64,000 bases of DNA from Alphaproteobacteria bacterium (GCA_016124385.1 WGNU01000005.1:372001-436000); one strand, 5' to 3'; positions 46,410 to 55,809 are shown, counted from the first letter of the stretch. A program made the numbers and translations. Notes: generated by a model not told the origin, from the sequence alone.

Positions 46410-47528
46410 TCACAGGAACGAGAGCTGGCCGGAAGTGTTGGGGCGCCTGAAGCGCGAAACGTCGAGCGGCGGCCCCTCCCGGCCGAGCCCGTAGCGCCGG
46501 ACGGCGAGGCGGAAGCGCTTGGCGAGGATCTCGGCAAACTCGCCTGTCCCGCGCATGCGCTCGCCCCATTTGGCATCGTAGTCGCGCCCGCCGCGCATCT
46601 GCCTGACGATCGAGAGCACGTGCTGGGCCTTGTCCGGGCGATGCTCGGCCAGCCATTCGCGCAGATGGTCCTTGATCTCGAGCGGGAGGCGCAGGAGCAC
46701 ATAGCCCGCGAGCTCCGCGCCCGCCTCGGCCGCCGCCGCCAGCACGCGCTCGAGCTCCCAATCGTTGAGTGCGGGGATGACCGGCGCGAACATCACGCCC
46801 GTCGGCACGCCCGCCTGCGAGAGAACGCGGATCGCCTCCAGCCGCTTGGCAGGCGTCGAGGCGCGCGGCTCCATCGCCCGCGCAAGGTCGCGGTCGAGCG
46901 TCGTCACTGAGAGCGCGACCCTTGTCAGATTGTCCTTCGCGAGCGAGGCCAGGAGATCCACATCGCGCGCGACCAGCGCCGATTTGGTGACGATCGTGAC
47001 CGGGTGATTGGCCTCGCGCAGCACGCTGAGGATCTCGCGCATCAGGTCGTGGTCGCGCTCGATCGGCTGATAGGGATCGGTGTTGGTACCGATGGCGATC
47101 GGCTTGGGCACATAAATGGGATCGGCGAGCTCGGCGCGCAGCAGCTCCGCCGCCTTGGGCTTCACGAACAGCCGCGTCTCGAAATCGAGCCCCGGCGAGA
47201 GCCCCAGATAGGCGTGCGTCGGCCGCGCGAAACAATAGAAACAGCCATGCTCGCAGCCTCGATAGGGGTTGATCGAGCGGTCGAACGAAATGTCGGGCGA
47301 CTGGTTGCGCGTGATGATGCTGCGCGAGGCATCGACCGAGACGCGCGTCTCGATCCGCCTTGGCGGCGCGTCGTGCACGCCCCAGCCGTCGTCGGTGAGG
47401 ACGCGGCTCTCCTTCTCGAACCGCCCTGAGGCATTCGAGAGGCTGCCGCGCCCTTGGGCGGGAAGGGCGGTGGTCTCGCCAGGATCGGGGGAAGCAGCGA
47501 GTCCGGGCGGGCGGGGCGGTCGTCTTGG
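46410..47528 (-). CDS. PA0069-family radical SAM protein
   Basis: This 372-residue protein carries the radical SAM iron-sulfur motif CEHGCFYCFARPTHAYLG (CxxxCxxC) and downstream motifs PIYVPKPIAIGTNTDPYQPIE and PVTIVTKSALVARD typical of the PA0069/Rv2578c family. The family function is not known to me; an archaeal-type SplB-like fold has been noted for relatives. The ATG at 47526-47528 (MPRRPPRPPGLA) is preferred to the one at 47552. It diverges from the glycosyltransferase gene. Confidence 0.85.
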   Translation of the reverse strand, partial: PRRPPRPPGLAASPDPGETTALPAQGRGSLSNASGRFEKESRVLTDDGWGVHDAPPRRIETRVSVDASRSIITRNQSPDISFDRSINPYRGCEHGCFYCFARPTHAYLGLSPGLDFETRLFVKPKAAELLRAELADPIYVPKPIAIGTNTDPYQPIERDHDLMREILSVLREANHPVTIVTKSALVARDVDLLASLAKDNLTRVALSVTTLDRDLARAMEPRASTPAKRLEAIRVLSQAGVPTGVMFAPVIPALNDWELERVLAAAAEAGAELAGYVLLRLPLEIKDHLREWLAEHRPDKAQHVLSIVRQMRGGRDYDAKWGERMRGTGEFAEILAKRFRLAVRRYGLGREGPPLDVSRFRRPNTSGQLSFL

Positions 47529-47663
47529 CATGCCGCACGCTAGCCGATTCATGAGAACAAAGAAAGAACATTATCACTGTGTCGCGAGGTCGCGGCGGTG
47601 TTGCAACCATGCGACGGGTCCTGTCTTGGGGAAAACGCGGCCATTCGGCATAGTTGGCAGACC

Positions 47664-48344
47664 ATGTTGAGTATTGTGATTCCAACCCTGAACGCGGAGC
47701 GGCATTTGCCGCGAACGCTGAGTGCGTTGGTCAACGGCGCGGTCCGTGGCCTCGTGCGCGAGGTGATCGTGACCGATGGCGGCTCGACCGACATGACCGA
47801 GGCGATCGCGGATGCGGCGGGCGCGGAATTCATTCGCGCGCCGCGTGGACGCGGCTCCCAATTGGCGGAAGGCGCGCGCCACGCCAAGGGCCCCTGGCTT
47901 CTATTCCTCCACGCCGACACGGTGCTGGAGGGCGGCTGGGAGGAAGAGGTCGAGCGCTTCATGGAGCGCGCGGGCCAGGGCGATGTGGCCGCGGCCTTCC
48001 GCTTCGCGCTGGATGATCTCTCGCCCGCCGCCCGCAGGCTCGAAATGATGGTCGCCTGGCGCTGCTGGCTGCTGGCGCTGCCGTATGGCGATCAGGGCCT
48101 CTTGATGTCGAAGCGCTTCTACGAGCGCCTCGGCGGCTATGCGGAAATCCCGCTGATGGAGGATGTCGATATCGTCCGCCGCATCGGGCGCGGCCGCATG
48201 CATCGCTTGCGCGCCCGCGCCTTGACGAGCGCCGAGCGCTATCGCGGCGAGGGTTATCTCCTGCGGCCCTTGCGCAATCTCTCGATCCTCACGCTCTACG
48301 CCCTCAACGTGCCGCCGCGCGTGCTCGCCCGCCTCTACGGGTGA
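47664..48344 (+). CDS. Family 2 glycosyltransferase, TIGR04283 type
   Basis: This 226-residue GT-A enzyme begins MLSIVIPTLNAERHLPRTLSAL, has the nucleotide-sugar region IVTDGGSTDMTEAIADAAGAE and the HADT metal-binding motif in LLFLHADTVLEGGW, and ends in a helix. TIGR04283 members often pair with TIGR04282 members, as here, and have been annotated in arsenosugar clusters. No arsM or arsS is near, so the product is unknown. The ATG at 47664 starts the family domain. Confidence 0.88.
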   Translation: MLSIVIPTLNAERHLPRTLSALVNGAVRGLVREVIVTDGGSTDMTEAIADAAGAEFIRAPRGRGSQLAEGARHAKGPWLLFLHADTVLEGGWEEEVERFMERAGQGDVAAAFRFALDDLSPAARRLEMMVAWRCWLLALPYGDQGLLMSKRFYERLGGYAEIPLMEDVDIVRRIGRGRMHRLRARALTSAERYRGEGYLLRPLRNLSILTLYALNVPPRVLARLYG

Positions 48345-48985
48345 GTGAGGGCCGGACCCTCGTCATTTTCGTCAAGGCACCGGTGGCGGGCAGGGTGAAA
48401 TCGCGCCTCGCCCGCACGATGGGCGCCGCGCGCGCCGCCGCGATCTACCGTACTCTCACGCGAACGATCCTGCGCGCGATCAGCGACCCGCGTTGGCGCA
48501 CGGTCCTGGCGGTCGCCCCCGATGACGCGAGGGGCCAGACGTTCGCCGGCCTGTGGCCGGCGGGGCTCGCGCGCCGCGGGCAGGGCTTGGGCGATCTGGG
48601 CGAGCGAATGGGGCGCGTCTTTCGCGCGGCGCCGCCCGGCCCTTGCGTCATCGTCGGCAGCGATTGTCCTGCGATGACCCGCGCCCATATCGCGGCGGCC
48701 TTTCGCGCGCTGGGACGCGCCGATGCGGTGGTGGGACCGGCCGAGGATGGCGGGTATTGGCTCATCGGCCTCAAGGGCGCGCCGCGCCGTCCACGGATTT
48801 TCGAAGGCGTGCGTTGGTCAACCGAACACGCGCTCGCCGATACGCTGGCCGGCTTGCCGAAGGAATGGCGGATCGCCCGCATCGACACCCTCCGCGACAT
48901 CGACACGGAGGCGGACTGGCGGGCGTGGTCCGCAGGACGAGGCCCATCCCAGCGGTCATGGTCCGCGAAGGCGGGCCATCCATGA
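48341..48985 (+). CDS. TIGR04282 (DUF2064) glycosyltransferase-like protein
   Basis: This 214-residue protein starts MSEGRTLVIFVKAPVAGRVKSRLA and has GSDCPAMTRAHIAAAF and GPAEDGGYWLIGLKGA, the nucleotidyltransferase/GT-A-like pattern of DUF2064. The start is GTG overlapping the previous gene's stop, so the two are coupled. The last codons (QRSWSAKAGHP and the stop) lie inside a palindromic repeat, so its C-terminus has been extended or replaced by repeat DNA. Confidence 0.87.
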   Translation: MSEGRTLVIFVKAPVAGRVKSRLARTMGAARAAAIYRTLTRTILRAISDPRWRTVLAVAPDDARGQTFAGLWPAGLARRGQGLGDLGERMGRVFRAAPPGPCVIVGSDCPAMTRAHIAAAFRALGRADAVVGPAEDGGYWLIGLKGAPRRPRIFEGVRWSTEHALADTLAGLPKEWRIARIDTLRDIDTEADWRAWSAGRGPSQRSWSAKAGHP

Positions 48986-48986
48986 C
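48955..48986. repeat. Palindromic repeat overlapping the end of the TIGR04282 gene
   Basis: GTCATGG at 48955 pairs with CCATGAC, and inside it TGGTCCGC pairs with GCGGGCCA around a GAAG loop. Together they form a near-perfect palindrome that contains the TGA stop codon. A related element without a full partner follows at about 49061-49093. The GTCATGG...CCATCCAT form resembles the repeat between glyQ and glyS. Confidence 0.7.
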
Positions 48987-49097
48987 TTGCTGTCTGGGGG
49001 TCACCCTCTCGTCACCGCCCGCGCATGCGGGTGGTCCATGCGTTCGGGCATATCGGCAAATCATGGATTGGCCGGACGAAGCCGGGCAATGACGGGC

Positions 49098-49637
49098 CTA
49101 CCGATCCCGCCCTTCGAGCAGCCGCGGCATGATCTCGACGAAATTGCACGGCCGGTGGCGGATATCGAGCTGCGTTTTGAGGATGCCGTCCCAGCCGTCC
49201 TTCACCGCGCCGGTCGAGCCCGGCAGGCAGAAAATATAGGTCCCGCTCGCAAGTCCCGCGCAGGCGCGCGATTGCAGCGTCGAGGTGCCGATCGTCTGAA
49301 AGCTGATCGCGTGGAAGACGGCGGAGAACCCGTCGATCTCCTTCTCAAAGAGCGGCTTCAGCGCCTCGACGGTGACATCGCGGCCCGTGAGCCCCGTGCC
49401 GCCCGTCGTGATGATCGCATCGACGCCCTTGTCCGCGATCCAGGCCTTAACCTGCGCGCGGATAACCTTGATGTCGTCCTTGACGATGGCGCGCGCCACG
49501 AGTCGGTGCCCCGCCGCCGCGATCCGCGCGGCCAGCGTGTCGCCCGACGTGTCGTTCGCCTCGCTGCGCGTATCCGAGACCGTCAGAACCGCGATCCCGA
49601 TCGGAACGAAGGCGATCGTCTCATCGATCCGGCTCAT
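49098..49637 (-). CDS. moaB: Molybdenum cofactor biosynthesis protein B
   Basis: MoaB/MogA-type proteins adenylate molybdopterin before metal insertion. The 179-residue product has the signature IITTGGTGLTGRDVTVEAL and SDTRSEANDTSGDTLAARI. The MoaB label rests on the longer N-terminal segment. The start overlaps the stop of the lytic transglycosylase gene (ATGA), so it belongs to that operon, together with the UDG gene upstream. Confidence 0.92.
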   Translation of the reverse strand: MSRIDETIAFVPIGIAVLTVSDTRSEANDTSGDTLAARIAAAGHRLVARAIVKDDIKVIRAQVKAWIADKGVDAIITTGGTGLTGRDVTVEALKPLFEKEIDGFSAVFHAISFQTIGTSTLQSRACAGLASGTYIFCLPGSTGAVKDGWDGILKTQLDIRHRPCNFVEIMPRLLEGRDR

Positions 49638-51310
49638 CAGGGCGCCCCCGTTCCGCGATAGACCGGCCAGGCGCCCGCCGCCATCTCATCGACCCCGTGC
49701 GTCGTTCCGGAGAAGCGGTGCTCGTAGATCCATAGATTGGTCATCACGCGTTCGAGATAGGTGCGCGTTTCGCGCGCGGGAATGCTCTCGGCATAGAGCA
49801 GCGGATCGGCGCGGTAGTCCATCTCCTCCAGCCAGCGGCCGAGATTGCCCGGCCCGCCGTTGTAGGCGGTTGCGAGCATCAAGATGTTGCCTCGCGGATT
49901 GCCGAACGCCATCACCTCGCGAAGATATTGCTGGCCGAGGCGCAGATTGGTCATCGGATCGAGCAGCTGGTCGGGATCGCTGCTGCCGCTCAAATGCCGC
50001 GCCGTCGCGGGCATGATCTGCATGAGGCCCGTCGCGCCCGCCGGGCTTTGGGCACGGATGTCGAACTTGCTCTCCGCGCGCACGAACGCGTGGACGAGCG
50101 CGGGATCGAGATTGAGGGTCCGCCGCGTGCTCGGCCCCAGCACGGGGAACAGCGCATCGATCATGCCGTAGGGATTGCCGGTCGATTGCGCGACCTTCAT
50201 CGAAAGGCCCGGCAGCTCCAGCGCCTCACCGAGCGCGGCGAACGCAGTATCGTGCGTGATCGGCAGGCGGCCGAGGGCCGCGAAGAACTCATCGAACGCC
50301 AGCGCGTCGCGGTCCACCTGGACGAGCGCGATGCCCCGGTCGATCGCGGCATCCGCGCCGCGCAGCGCCGCGATCTCGCGCGCGCTGGGCGCATTGGTTT
50401 TCCATTGGAAGGGAAGGTCGCGCCCCAGCACGCGCAGCGCCAAGAGGCCGTAGAATGTGTCGGGGATCCGCGCGGCCTGCTCCAGCAATGTCGTCAGCCG
50501 TTCGGGCCGCTGCGCCAAGAGATTTGCGCGCGCCGCCCAGAAGGCGCCTGCGGAGCGCGTCCAGCCGCTCACATCGGCGCCCGCGAGCGATTCAAAGAAA
50601 CCTGCCGCCTCGCTATAGCGCCCCAGGCGATAGGCCGAGAGCCCGGCCACCCAATCGGCGAGCGGCAGGTCGCGGCGCCCCGCGCCCGCCACGTCGCCGG
50701 CGATCGCGAAGGCTTTGTCGTCCTTGCGCTCGATGTAATAGGACCATGCAATGCGCTGGCGCAGCGCGTCGTATTCAGCGGGATCGAGCCGCCCCCGCGC
50801 GCGCTCGTCATCGATCATGCGCAGCGCCTGCGTCGGCCGGTCGTCGCGGATGAGGCCGATCACCTTCATCTCCATCCGTGCCGCGCGGGCCGTCAGCCGC
50901 ATTTCGTTCGGCACGTCCTCGTTGATCGGCCGCCGCTTCGCTTCGAGCGGCGCCGCGACGCCTGCGCCCGCCCGCTTGCGCGCGAGCGTATAGAGACGAT
51001 CCGCACCCGGATGATCGCCGTAGCGCTCCATCCACGCGCTCAATTCCTGTGGCGTCGCACGCCAGGCGGTCGGGTGGAGGTAGCGCTCGAAGAGCACGTG
51101 GCCCATCAGCACCGGATTGCCGAGTTTGGCGATCGCCGCGTCGGCCGCCTTCATGTCGCCGCGCGCCTGCGCCGCGAAGATATCGCGGTAGAGCGCAACG
51201 TCGCTGTCGGTGAGAACGCGGAAGGAATCGGGCACCGGCCTCGCCGCAACCGGCCCCGTAGCGAGTAGGGCAACAAGCAGCACAGCGAGAATCGAAACGA
51301 CCCGGGGCAT
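49637..51310 (-). CDS. Soluble lytic murein transglycosylase-like protein
   Basis: This 557-residue exported enzyme cuts peptidoglycan glycan strands. It has a signal peptide (MPRVVSILAVLLVALLA, ending PVAAR), a long helical superhelix of repeats as in Slt70 (about residues 40-380) and a C-terminal SLT domain with the catalytic glutamate in FVRAESKFDIRAQSPAGATG and LMQIMPATA. The frame stays open upstream over the next gene, but the signal peptide fixes the ATG at 51308-51310. Confidence 0.92.
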   Translation of the reverse strand: MPRVVSILAVLLVALLATGPVAARPVPDSFRVLTDSDVALYRDIFAAQARGDMKAADAAIAKLGNPVLMGHVLFERYLHPTAWRATPQELSAWMERYGDHPGADRLYTLARKRAGAGVAAPLEAKRRPINEDVPNEMRLTARAARMEMKVIGLIRDDRPTQALRMIDDERARGRLDPAEYDALRQRIAWSYYIERKDDKAFAIAGDVAGAGRRDLPLADWVAGLSAYRLGRYSEAAGFFESLAGADVSGWTRSAGAFWAARANLLAQRPERLTTLLEQAARIPDTFYGLLALRVLGRDLPFQWKTNAPSAREIAALRGADAAIDRGIALVQVDRDALAFDEFFAALGRLPITHDTAFAALGEALELPGLSMKVAQSTGNPYGMIDALFPVLGPSTRRTLNLDPALVHAFVRAESKFDIRAQSPAGATGLMQIMPATARHLSGSSDPDQLLDPMTNLRLGQQYLREVMAFGNPRGNILMLATAYNGGPGNLGRWLEEMDYRADPLLYAESIPARETRTYLERVMTNLWIYEHRFSGTTHGVDEMAAGAWPVYRGTGAP

Positions 51311-51342
51311 CGACAGGGGATGCGCGATCGGCTTGGCCGCTG

Positions 51343-52266
51343 TCAAGAAAGCGCCTCCAGTTTCTCCGCGATGCTTAAGAAATCGCGCCACACATAGCGT
51401 TTGTTGAGCGGATTGCGCAGCAGGCCCGCCGGATGGAACGTCGCGATCAGCGGAATATCCAGCCCGTCGCGGCGATAATGCCCCCATTTGCCGCGCAGCC
51501 GCGTGATCCCCTCGCTGCGCCCGAGCAGATGCTTGGCCGCGATATTGCCGACCGCAACGAGGATCTCGGGGCGCACGAGCGCGATATGCCGCTCGACGAA
51601 GGGAATGCACGCGGCCATTTCCTGCGGCGTTGGCTCGCGGTTTCCGGGCGGGCGCCAGAAGATCATGTTCGTGATGTAGCACGAGCTCCGGTCGCGCCCG
51701 ATTGAGGCGATGATGCGGTCGAGCAATTGCCCGCTCGGGCCGACGAACGGCAGCCCGCGCAGATCTTCCTCGCGCCCCGGCGCCTCGCCGATGAACATGA
51801 GTGGCGCTTCGGGGTTGCCGTCGGCGAAGACGAGATTGGTCGCCGTCGTCTTGAGGCTGATACCCTCTAGGGCCTCGAGCGCGGCTTTCAGCGCATCGAG
51901 GCTCTGGCAGCGCGCCGCGATCGCGCGGGCATCGCCCGCTTCTTTTCCACCTAAGCTTGCGGAGGACAACATTTGCCGCTCCTCCCCCCACCCGGCTCGC
52001 TCTGCTCGCCGACCTCCCCGCGAGGGGGAGGTGAGACGCTCCTCCCCCTCCCCCTTGTGGGGAGGGGTCAGGGGTGGGGGTGAGAGGTCGCGAGATCTGC
52101 GAGCGGCGCTGAGATGATCGACCGGCGCCTCGCCGAGCAGGAGGTCTTCGCCCATCGCGCCCAGCCATTGCAGCATCGCGCGCGGCCGGGCGCGCAACGG
52201 GTCGTGCCGGCTGAGCCCGCCGGGCCCCGCGCCCTGATCGCTTGAGTTTTCCGCCTCGCCCGCCAT
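51343..52266 (-). CDS. Uracil-DNA glycosylase family 4
   Basis: Family 4 UDGs are iron-sulfur enzymes that remove uracil from DNA. The 307-residue product contains [40 protein letters not shown] and the [12 protein letters not shown] motif near the C-terminus. The N-terminal 130 residues are variable. Residues about 61-96 are encoded by a palindromic repeat (see 51979-52086), giving low-complexity Pro/Gly/Arg sequence. Start MAGEAENSS at 52266; it diverges from ETF-QO. Confidence 0.88.
   Translation of the reverse strand: MAGEAENSSDQGAGPGGLSRHDPLRARPRAMLQWLGAMGEDLLLGEAPVDHLSAARRSRDLSPPPLTPPHKGEGEERLTSPSRGGRRAERAGWGEERQMLSSASLGGKEAGDARAIAARCQSLDALKAALEALEGISLKTTATNLVFADGNPEAPLMFIGEAPGREEDLRGLPFVGPSGQLLDRIIASIGRDRSSCYITNMIFWRPPGNREPTPQEMAACIPFVERHIALVRPEILVAVGNIAAKHLLGRSEGITRLRGKWGHYRRDGLDIPLIATFHPAGLLRNPLNKRYVWRDFLSIAEKLEALS
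51979..52086. repeat. Double palindromic repeat inside the UDG coding sequence
   Basis: ACCTCCCC (52012-52019) pairs with GGGGAGGT (52025-52032), and CCCCTCCCC (52045-52053) pairs with GGGGAGGGG (52059-52067). The whole G/C-tract element of about 108 bp is a multiple of three, has no stop in the UDG frame and encodes about residues 61-96. Similar CCCCTCCCC-type elements are common between genes in alphaproteobacteria, so this is an in-frame insertion. Confidence 0.8.
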
Positions 52267-52372
52267 GGTCCCGCGACGTTCCGTAAGGTTGACCGCGACG
52301 AGCGAGCCGCCGCATAACCGCTTGCGCGATCGGTGATCGCACAGAGCTAACGGAAAAGACGAAAGAAGAAAA

Positions 52373-54046
52373 ATGTCTGAGGAACGGCCCGACCGCGAGT
52401 CGATGGAGTATGACGTTGTGATCGTTGGCGGCGGCCCTGCGGGTCTGTCGGCGGCCATTCGTCTGAAACAACGCGCGGCCGAGAAGGGCGAGGAGATCTC
52501 CGTCTGCGTCCTCGAGAAGGGGGCCGAGATCGGCGCGCACATTCTCTCCGGCGCCGTCATCGATCCGATCGGCCTGACTGAGTTGATCCCGGACTGGAAA
52601 GAAAAAGGAGCGCCGCTCGAAACGCCCGTCACGGACGACCGCTTCCTCTATATGGGCCCGGCCGGCCATCTGCGCGTGCCGAACTTCATCTTCCCGCCGC
52701 TGATGTCGAACCACGGCAACTACATCGCCAGTTTGGGCAATGTCTGCCGTTGGCTTGCACAGCAGGCGGAGGAATTGGGCGTTGAGATCTATCCCGGCTT
52801 CGCCGCCGCCGAGGTGCTGTACGACAGGCAAGGCCGCGTCATCGGCGTTGCGACGGGAGACATGGGCGTCGGCCGCGAAGGCGAGCACAAATCGTCCTTT
52901 ACGCCGGGCATGGAGCTGCTGGGCAAGTACACGCTTATCGCAGAGGGCGTGCGCGGTAGCCTCGCGAAACAGCTCATCAAGAAATTCGAACTGTCAGCGG
53001 GCCGCGAGCCGCAGAAATTCGGCATCGGACTCAAAGAGCTCTGGCAGGTGCCGGCGGCAAACCACAAACCGGGCCTCGTCGTTCACACGATGGGCTGGCC
53101 GCTGTCGAACGACACCGGCGGCGGCTCGTTCATGTACCATTTCGGCGACAACTACGTCGCGATCGGGTTCGTCGTTCACCTCAACTACAAGAACCCCTAT
53201 CTCTCGCCGTTCGACGAATTCCAGCGCTACAAGACGCACCCCTCGATCCGTCCCTACCTGGAGGGCGGCAAGCGCATCGCCTATGGCGCGCGCGCGATCA
53301 CCGAGGGCGGCTTCCAATCGGTGCCGAAGCTGATCTTCCCGGGCGGCGCGCTGATCGGCTGCTCGGCCGGCTTCGTCAACGTGCCGCGCATCAAGGGCAG
53401 CCATAACGCGATCGCGACCGGCATGATGGCGGCCGATGCGATTGCCGACGCGCTCGCCGAAGGCCGCGCGCATGACGAGCTGACCGCGTACCCTGAGGCC
53501 TATGAGGGCTCGCACGTCTATCAGGACTTGAAGCGCGTGCGGAACGTGAAGCCGCTCTGGACGCGCTTTGGCACGTTCCTGGGCGTCGGGCTCGGCGGCT
53601 TCGACATGTGGATGAATCAGCTTTTCGGCGTGTCCCTCTTCGGCACGCTTAAGCACGGCAAGCCCGACTACGCCTCGCTCGACACGGCCGCCAAGTCGCA
53701 GCCCATTTCCTATCCCAAGCCAGACGGCGTTATCAGTTTCGATAAATTGTCGTCTGTTTTCCTTTCCAACACGAATCACGAGGAGGACCAGCCCGTCCAC
53801 TTGACGTTGAAGGACCCGGCTGTTCCGATCGCCTATAATCTGCCGACCTATGCCGAGCCGGCGCAGCGCTATTGCCCGGCGGGCGTCTATGAAGTCGTGC
53901 GGGACGAAAAGGGCGACAACCCGCGCTTCGTGATCAACGCCCAGAACTGCGTGCATTGTAAGACCTGCGACATCAAGGATCCGACGCAGAACATCAACTG
54001 GGTGGTGCCCGAAGGCGGCGGTGGGCCCGGCTACCCCAATATGTGA
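52373..54046 (+). CDS. Electron transfer flavoprotein-ubiquinone oxidoreductase
   Basis: ETF-QO moves electrons from ETF to ubiquinone during fatty and amino acid oxidation, at the membrane. The 557-residue protein has the FAD-binding IVGGGPAGLSAAIRLK at the N-terminus, the quinone-site region in the middle (ALIGCSAGFVNVPRIKG) and a C-terminal [4Fe-4S] site with the cysteine at RYCPAGVYEV and CVHCKTCDIKDPTQ. The end PEGGGGPGYPNM is typical. The stop overlaps the TPR gene start as GTGA. Confidence 0.96.
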   Translation: MSEERPDRESMEYDVVIVGGGPAGLSAAIRLKQRAAEKGEEISVCVLEKGAEIGAHILSGAVIDPIGLTELIPDWKEKGAPLETPVTDDRFLYMGPAGHLRVPNFIFPPLMSNHGNYIASLGNVCRWLAQQAEELGVEIYPGFAAAEVLYDRQGRVIGVATGDMGVGREGEHKSSFTPGMELLGKYTLIAEGVRGSLAKQLIKKFELSAGREPQKFGIGLKELWQVPAANHKPGLVVHTMGWPLSNDTGGGSFMYHFGDNYVAIGFVVHLNYKNPYLSPFDEFQRYKTHPSIRPYLEGGKRIAYGARAITEGGFQSVPKLIFPGGALIGCSAGFVNVPRIKGSHNAIATGMMAADAIADALAEGRAHDELTAYPEAYEGSHVYQDLKRVRNVKPLWTRFGTFLGVGLGGFDMWMNQLFGVSLFGTLKHGKPDYASLDTAAKSQPISYPKPDGVISFDKLSSVFLSNTNHEEDQPVHLTLKDPAVPIAYNLPTYAEPAQRYCPAGVYEVVRDEKGDNPRFVINAQNCVHCKTCDIKDPTQNINWVVPEGGGGPGYPNM

Positions 54047-55809
54047 GGCTGAATGTGAGAGTGATCTGGGCGGGACGCGTCGGACGCGCTGTGTTGTGGG
54101 CGGCCGCCGCCTCGGTCGCTCTTGCGCTTGGCGCTTGCGGCTCGCTGGAGCTTGCGCGCTCGAACGGCTCGCTCGATCCGGCGGAATCATCCGGCACGCT
54201 TGCGGGCAATCTCCTGGTTGCCCGGGTGGCAGGCGGGGACCGCGACGCGCGCGTCGCCGCCGCGCGCTACGGCCATGCGCTCGCCGAGGATCCCACGAAC
54301 GAGCGCCTGCGCGAACGCGCCTTTCTCTTTTCGCTCGCGGCGGGCGATGTCAATGCCGCCGGCGCCTATGCCGAGGAGCTGATCGGCGACAGTGGCGATG
54401 CGGCGCTCCCGTTCGTCGTGAAGGGCGTGCAGGAAGCGCGCGCTGGCCGGTTCGACGCCAGCCTCAAGGCGTTCGAGGCGGCGGCGGGTGGCGGCTCAAG
54501 CTTTACGAGCCTCATGTTGGCCGCCTGGGCGAGCGCGGGAGCGGGCGACGCGCCCAGTGCCAAGCGGCGCCTGGAGGAGGCGCTCGGGCGCAACGAGAAC
54601 CAGCTTTTTCTGCAGTATCATCGCGCGTTGATCGCCGATTTTGCGGGCGATACGGAAACCGCGGGCGCGGCCTATGGCGAGGCGCTGAAAATCGACACGC
54701 GGCAGAACCCGCGTCTGATGGTGGCGGCCGCCTCGTACTATCAGCGTGCGAACCGCGTCGCGGACGCAAAGGCGCTGCTGGCAAGCGGCGCGTCCGACCT
54801 CTCGGAAGATCCCGCGGTCTCGGCTGCGCGCGAGGCGCTGGCGGCAGGCAAGCCCATTCACCGCCCTGTTGCCACTGCGCAGCAGGGGCTCGCCGAGACG
54901 TTTTATGGTCTCGCCGGCGCGCTCGCGGGCACGCGCGGCATCGACCTGCCGATCGTCTACCTTCAGCTGGCGCTGGCGCTTCAGCCCGATTTCGACATCG
55001 GCTCGGTGCTGCTGGGCGAACTCTTCGAGAACGCCGGCCGGCCGGACGAGGCGCTGGCCGCCTATGCGCGCGTGCGTTCATCGTCGCCCTATCACGCCAA
55101 CACCGCGATCGAGCGCGCGCGGCTGCTCGATGATCAGGACCGCACCGACGAGGCGATCGCCGCGCTCCGTCAGCTCGATGAGCCGCTGAGCGTTCGCTTT
55201 CGCGCCAACGTAGCGACCGGCGACATTCTCCGCTCGCGCGAGCGCTGGGCCGAGGCCGCCGATGCCTACGGCGCGGCGATCGCATTGATCAGCGAACCGA
55301 CACAGCGCGACTGGGCGGTCTATTACGCGCAAGGCATCGTGCTGGAGCGCGCTGGCAAGTGGGACGAGGCGCTGGCACGCTTGCGCACCGCGCTCGAACT
55401 CTATCCCGACCAGCCGCTCGTTCTGAACTATATCGGCTACACCTGGATCGAGCGGGGTGAGCGGCTCGACGAAGCGCTCGCCATGATTGAGAAGGCGGTC
55501 GAGCAGCGCCCGACCGACGGCCACATCATCGACAGCCTCGGCTGGGCGCACTTCCAGCTCGGCAACTACGAGCTCGCGGTGAAGTATCTGGAAGAAGCCG
55601 TGCTGCTGCAGCCGGGCGATCCGCTCATCAACGACCATCTGGGCGATGCCTATTGGCGGGTCGGGCGCACGCGCGAGGCGGGCTTCCAATGGCGCCACGC
55701 GCTCGCCTTCGAGCCGGACGCGGATCTCGTGCCGCTGATCGAGGCGAAGATCGCCCATGGCCTTGAGGCGAAGGGCGAGAGCCCGGCGAGCGTCGCGCGG
55801 TCCGAGTGA
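54043..55809 (+). CDS. Tetratricopeptide-repeat lipoprotein
   Basis: This 588-residue protein has a lipoprotein signal with lipobox LALGAC (near residue 32) and about ten TPR units along its length, such as DEALARLRTALELYPDQPLVLNYIGYTWIERG near the C-terminus. TPR proteins bind partners; this one is probably an outer-membrane-associated scaffold. GTG starts at 54043, 54055 and 54061 are all possible; the first overlaps the ETF-QO stop. The ispE start overlaps its own stop. Confidence 0.85.
   Translation: MRLNVRVIWAGRVGRAVLWAAAASVALALGACGSLELARSNGSLDPAESSGTLAGNLLVARVAGGDRDARVAAARYGHALAEDPTNERLRERAFLFSLAAGDVNAAGAYAEELIGDSGDAALPFVVKGVQEARAGRFDASLKAFEAAAGGGSSFTSLMLAAWASAGAGDAPSAKRRLEEALGRNENQLFLQYHRALIADFAGDTETAGAAYGEALKIDTRQNPRLMVAAASYYQRANRVADAKALLASGASDLSEDPAVSAAREALAAGKPIHRPVATAQQGLAETFYGLAGALAGTRGIDLPIVYLQLALALQPDFDIGSVLLGELFENAGRPDEALAAYARVRSSSPYHANTAIERARLLDDQDRTDEAIAALRQLDEPLSVRFRANVATGDILRSRERWAEAADAYGAAIALISEPTQRDWAVYYAQGIVLERAGKWDEALARLRTALELYPDQPLVLNYIGYTWIERGERLDEALAMIEKAVEQRPTDGHIIDSLGWAHFQLGNYELAVKYLEEAVLLQPGDPLINDHLGDAYWRVGRTREAGFQWRHALAFEPDADLVPLIEAKIAHGLEAKGESPASVARSE

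Noticed and set aside
49637..52888. A single 1083-codon minus-strand frame joining the transglycosylase to upstream sequence
   Set aside because: The upstream half is an off-frame reading of the UDG gene and of DNA antisense to ETF-QO. A proper signal peptide begins at 51310, which fixes the true start.
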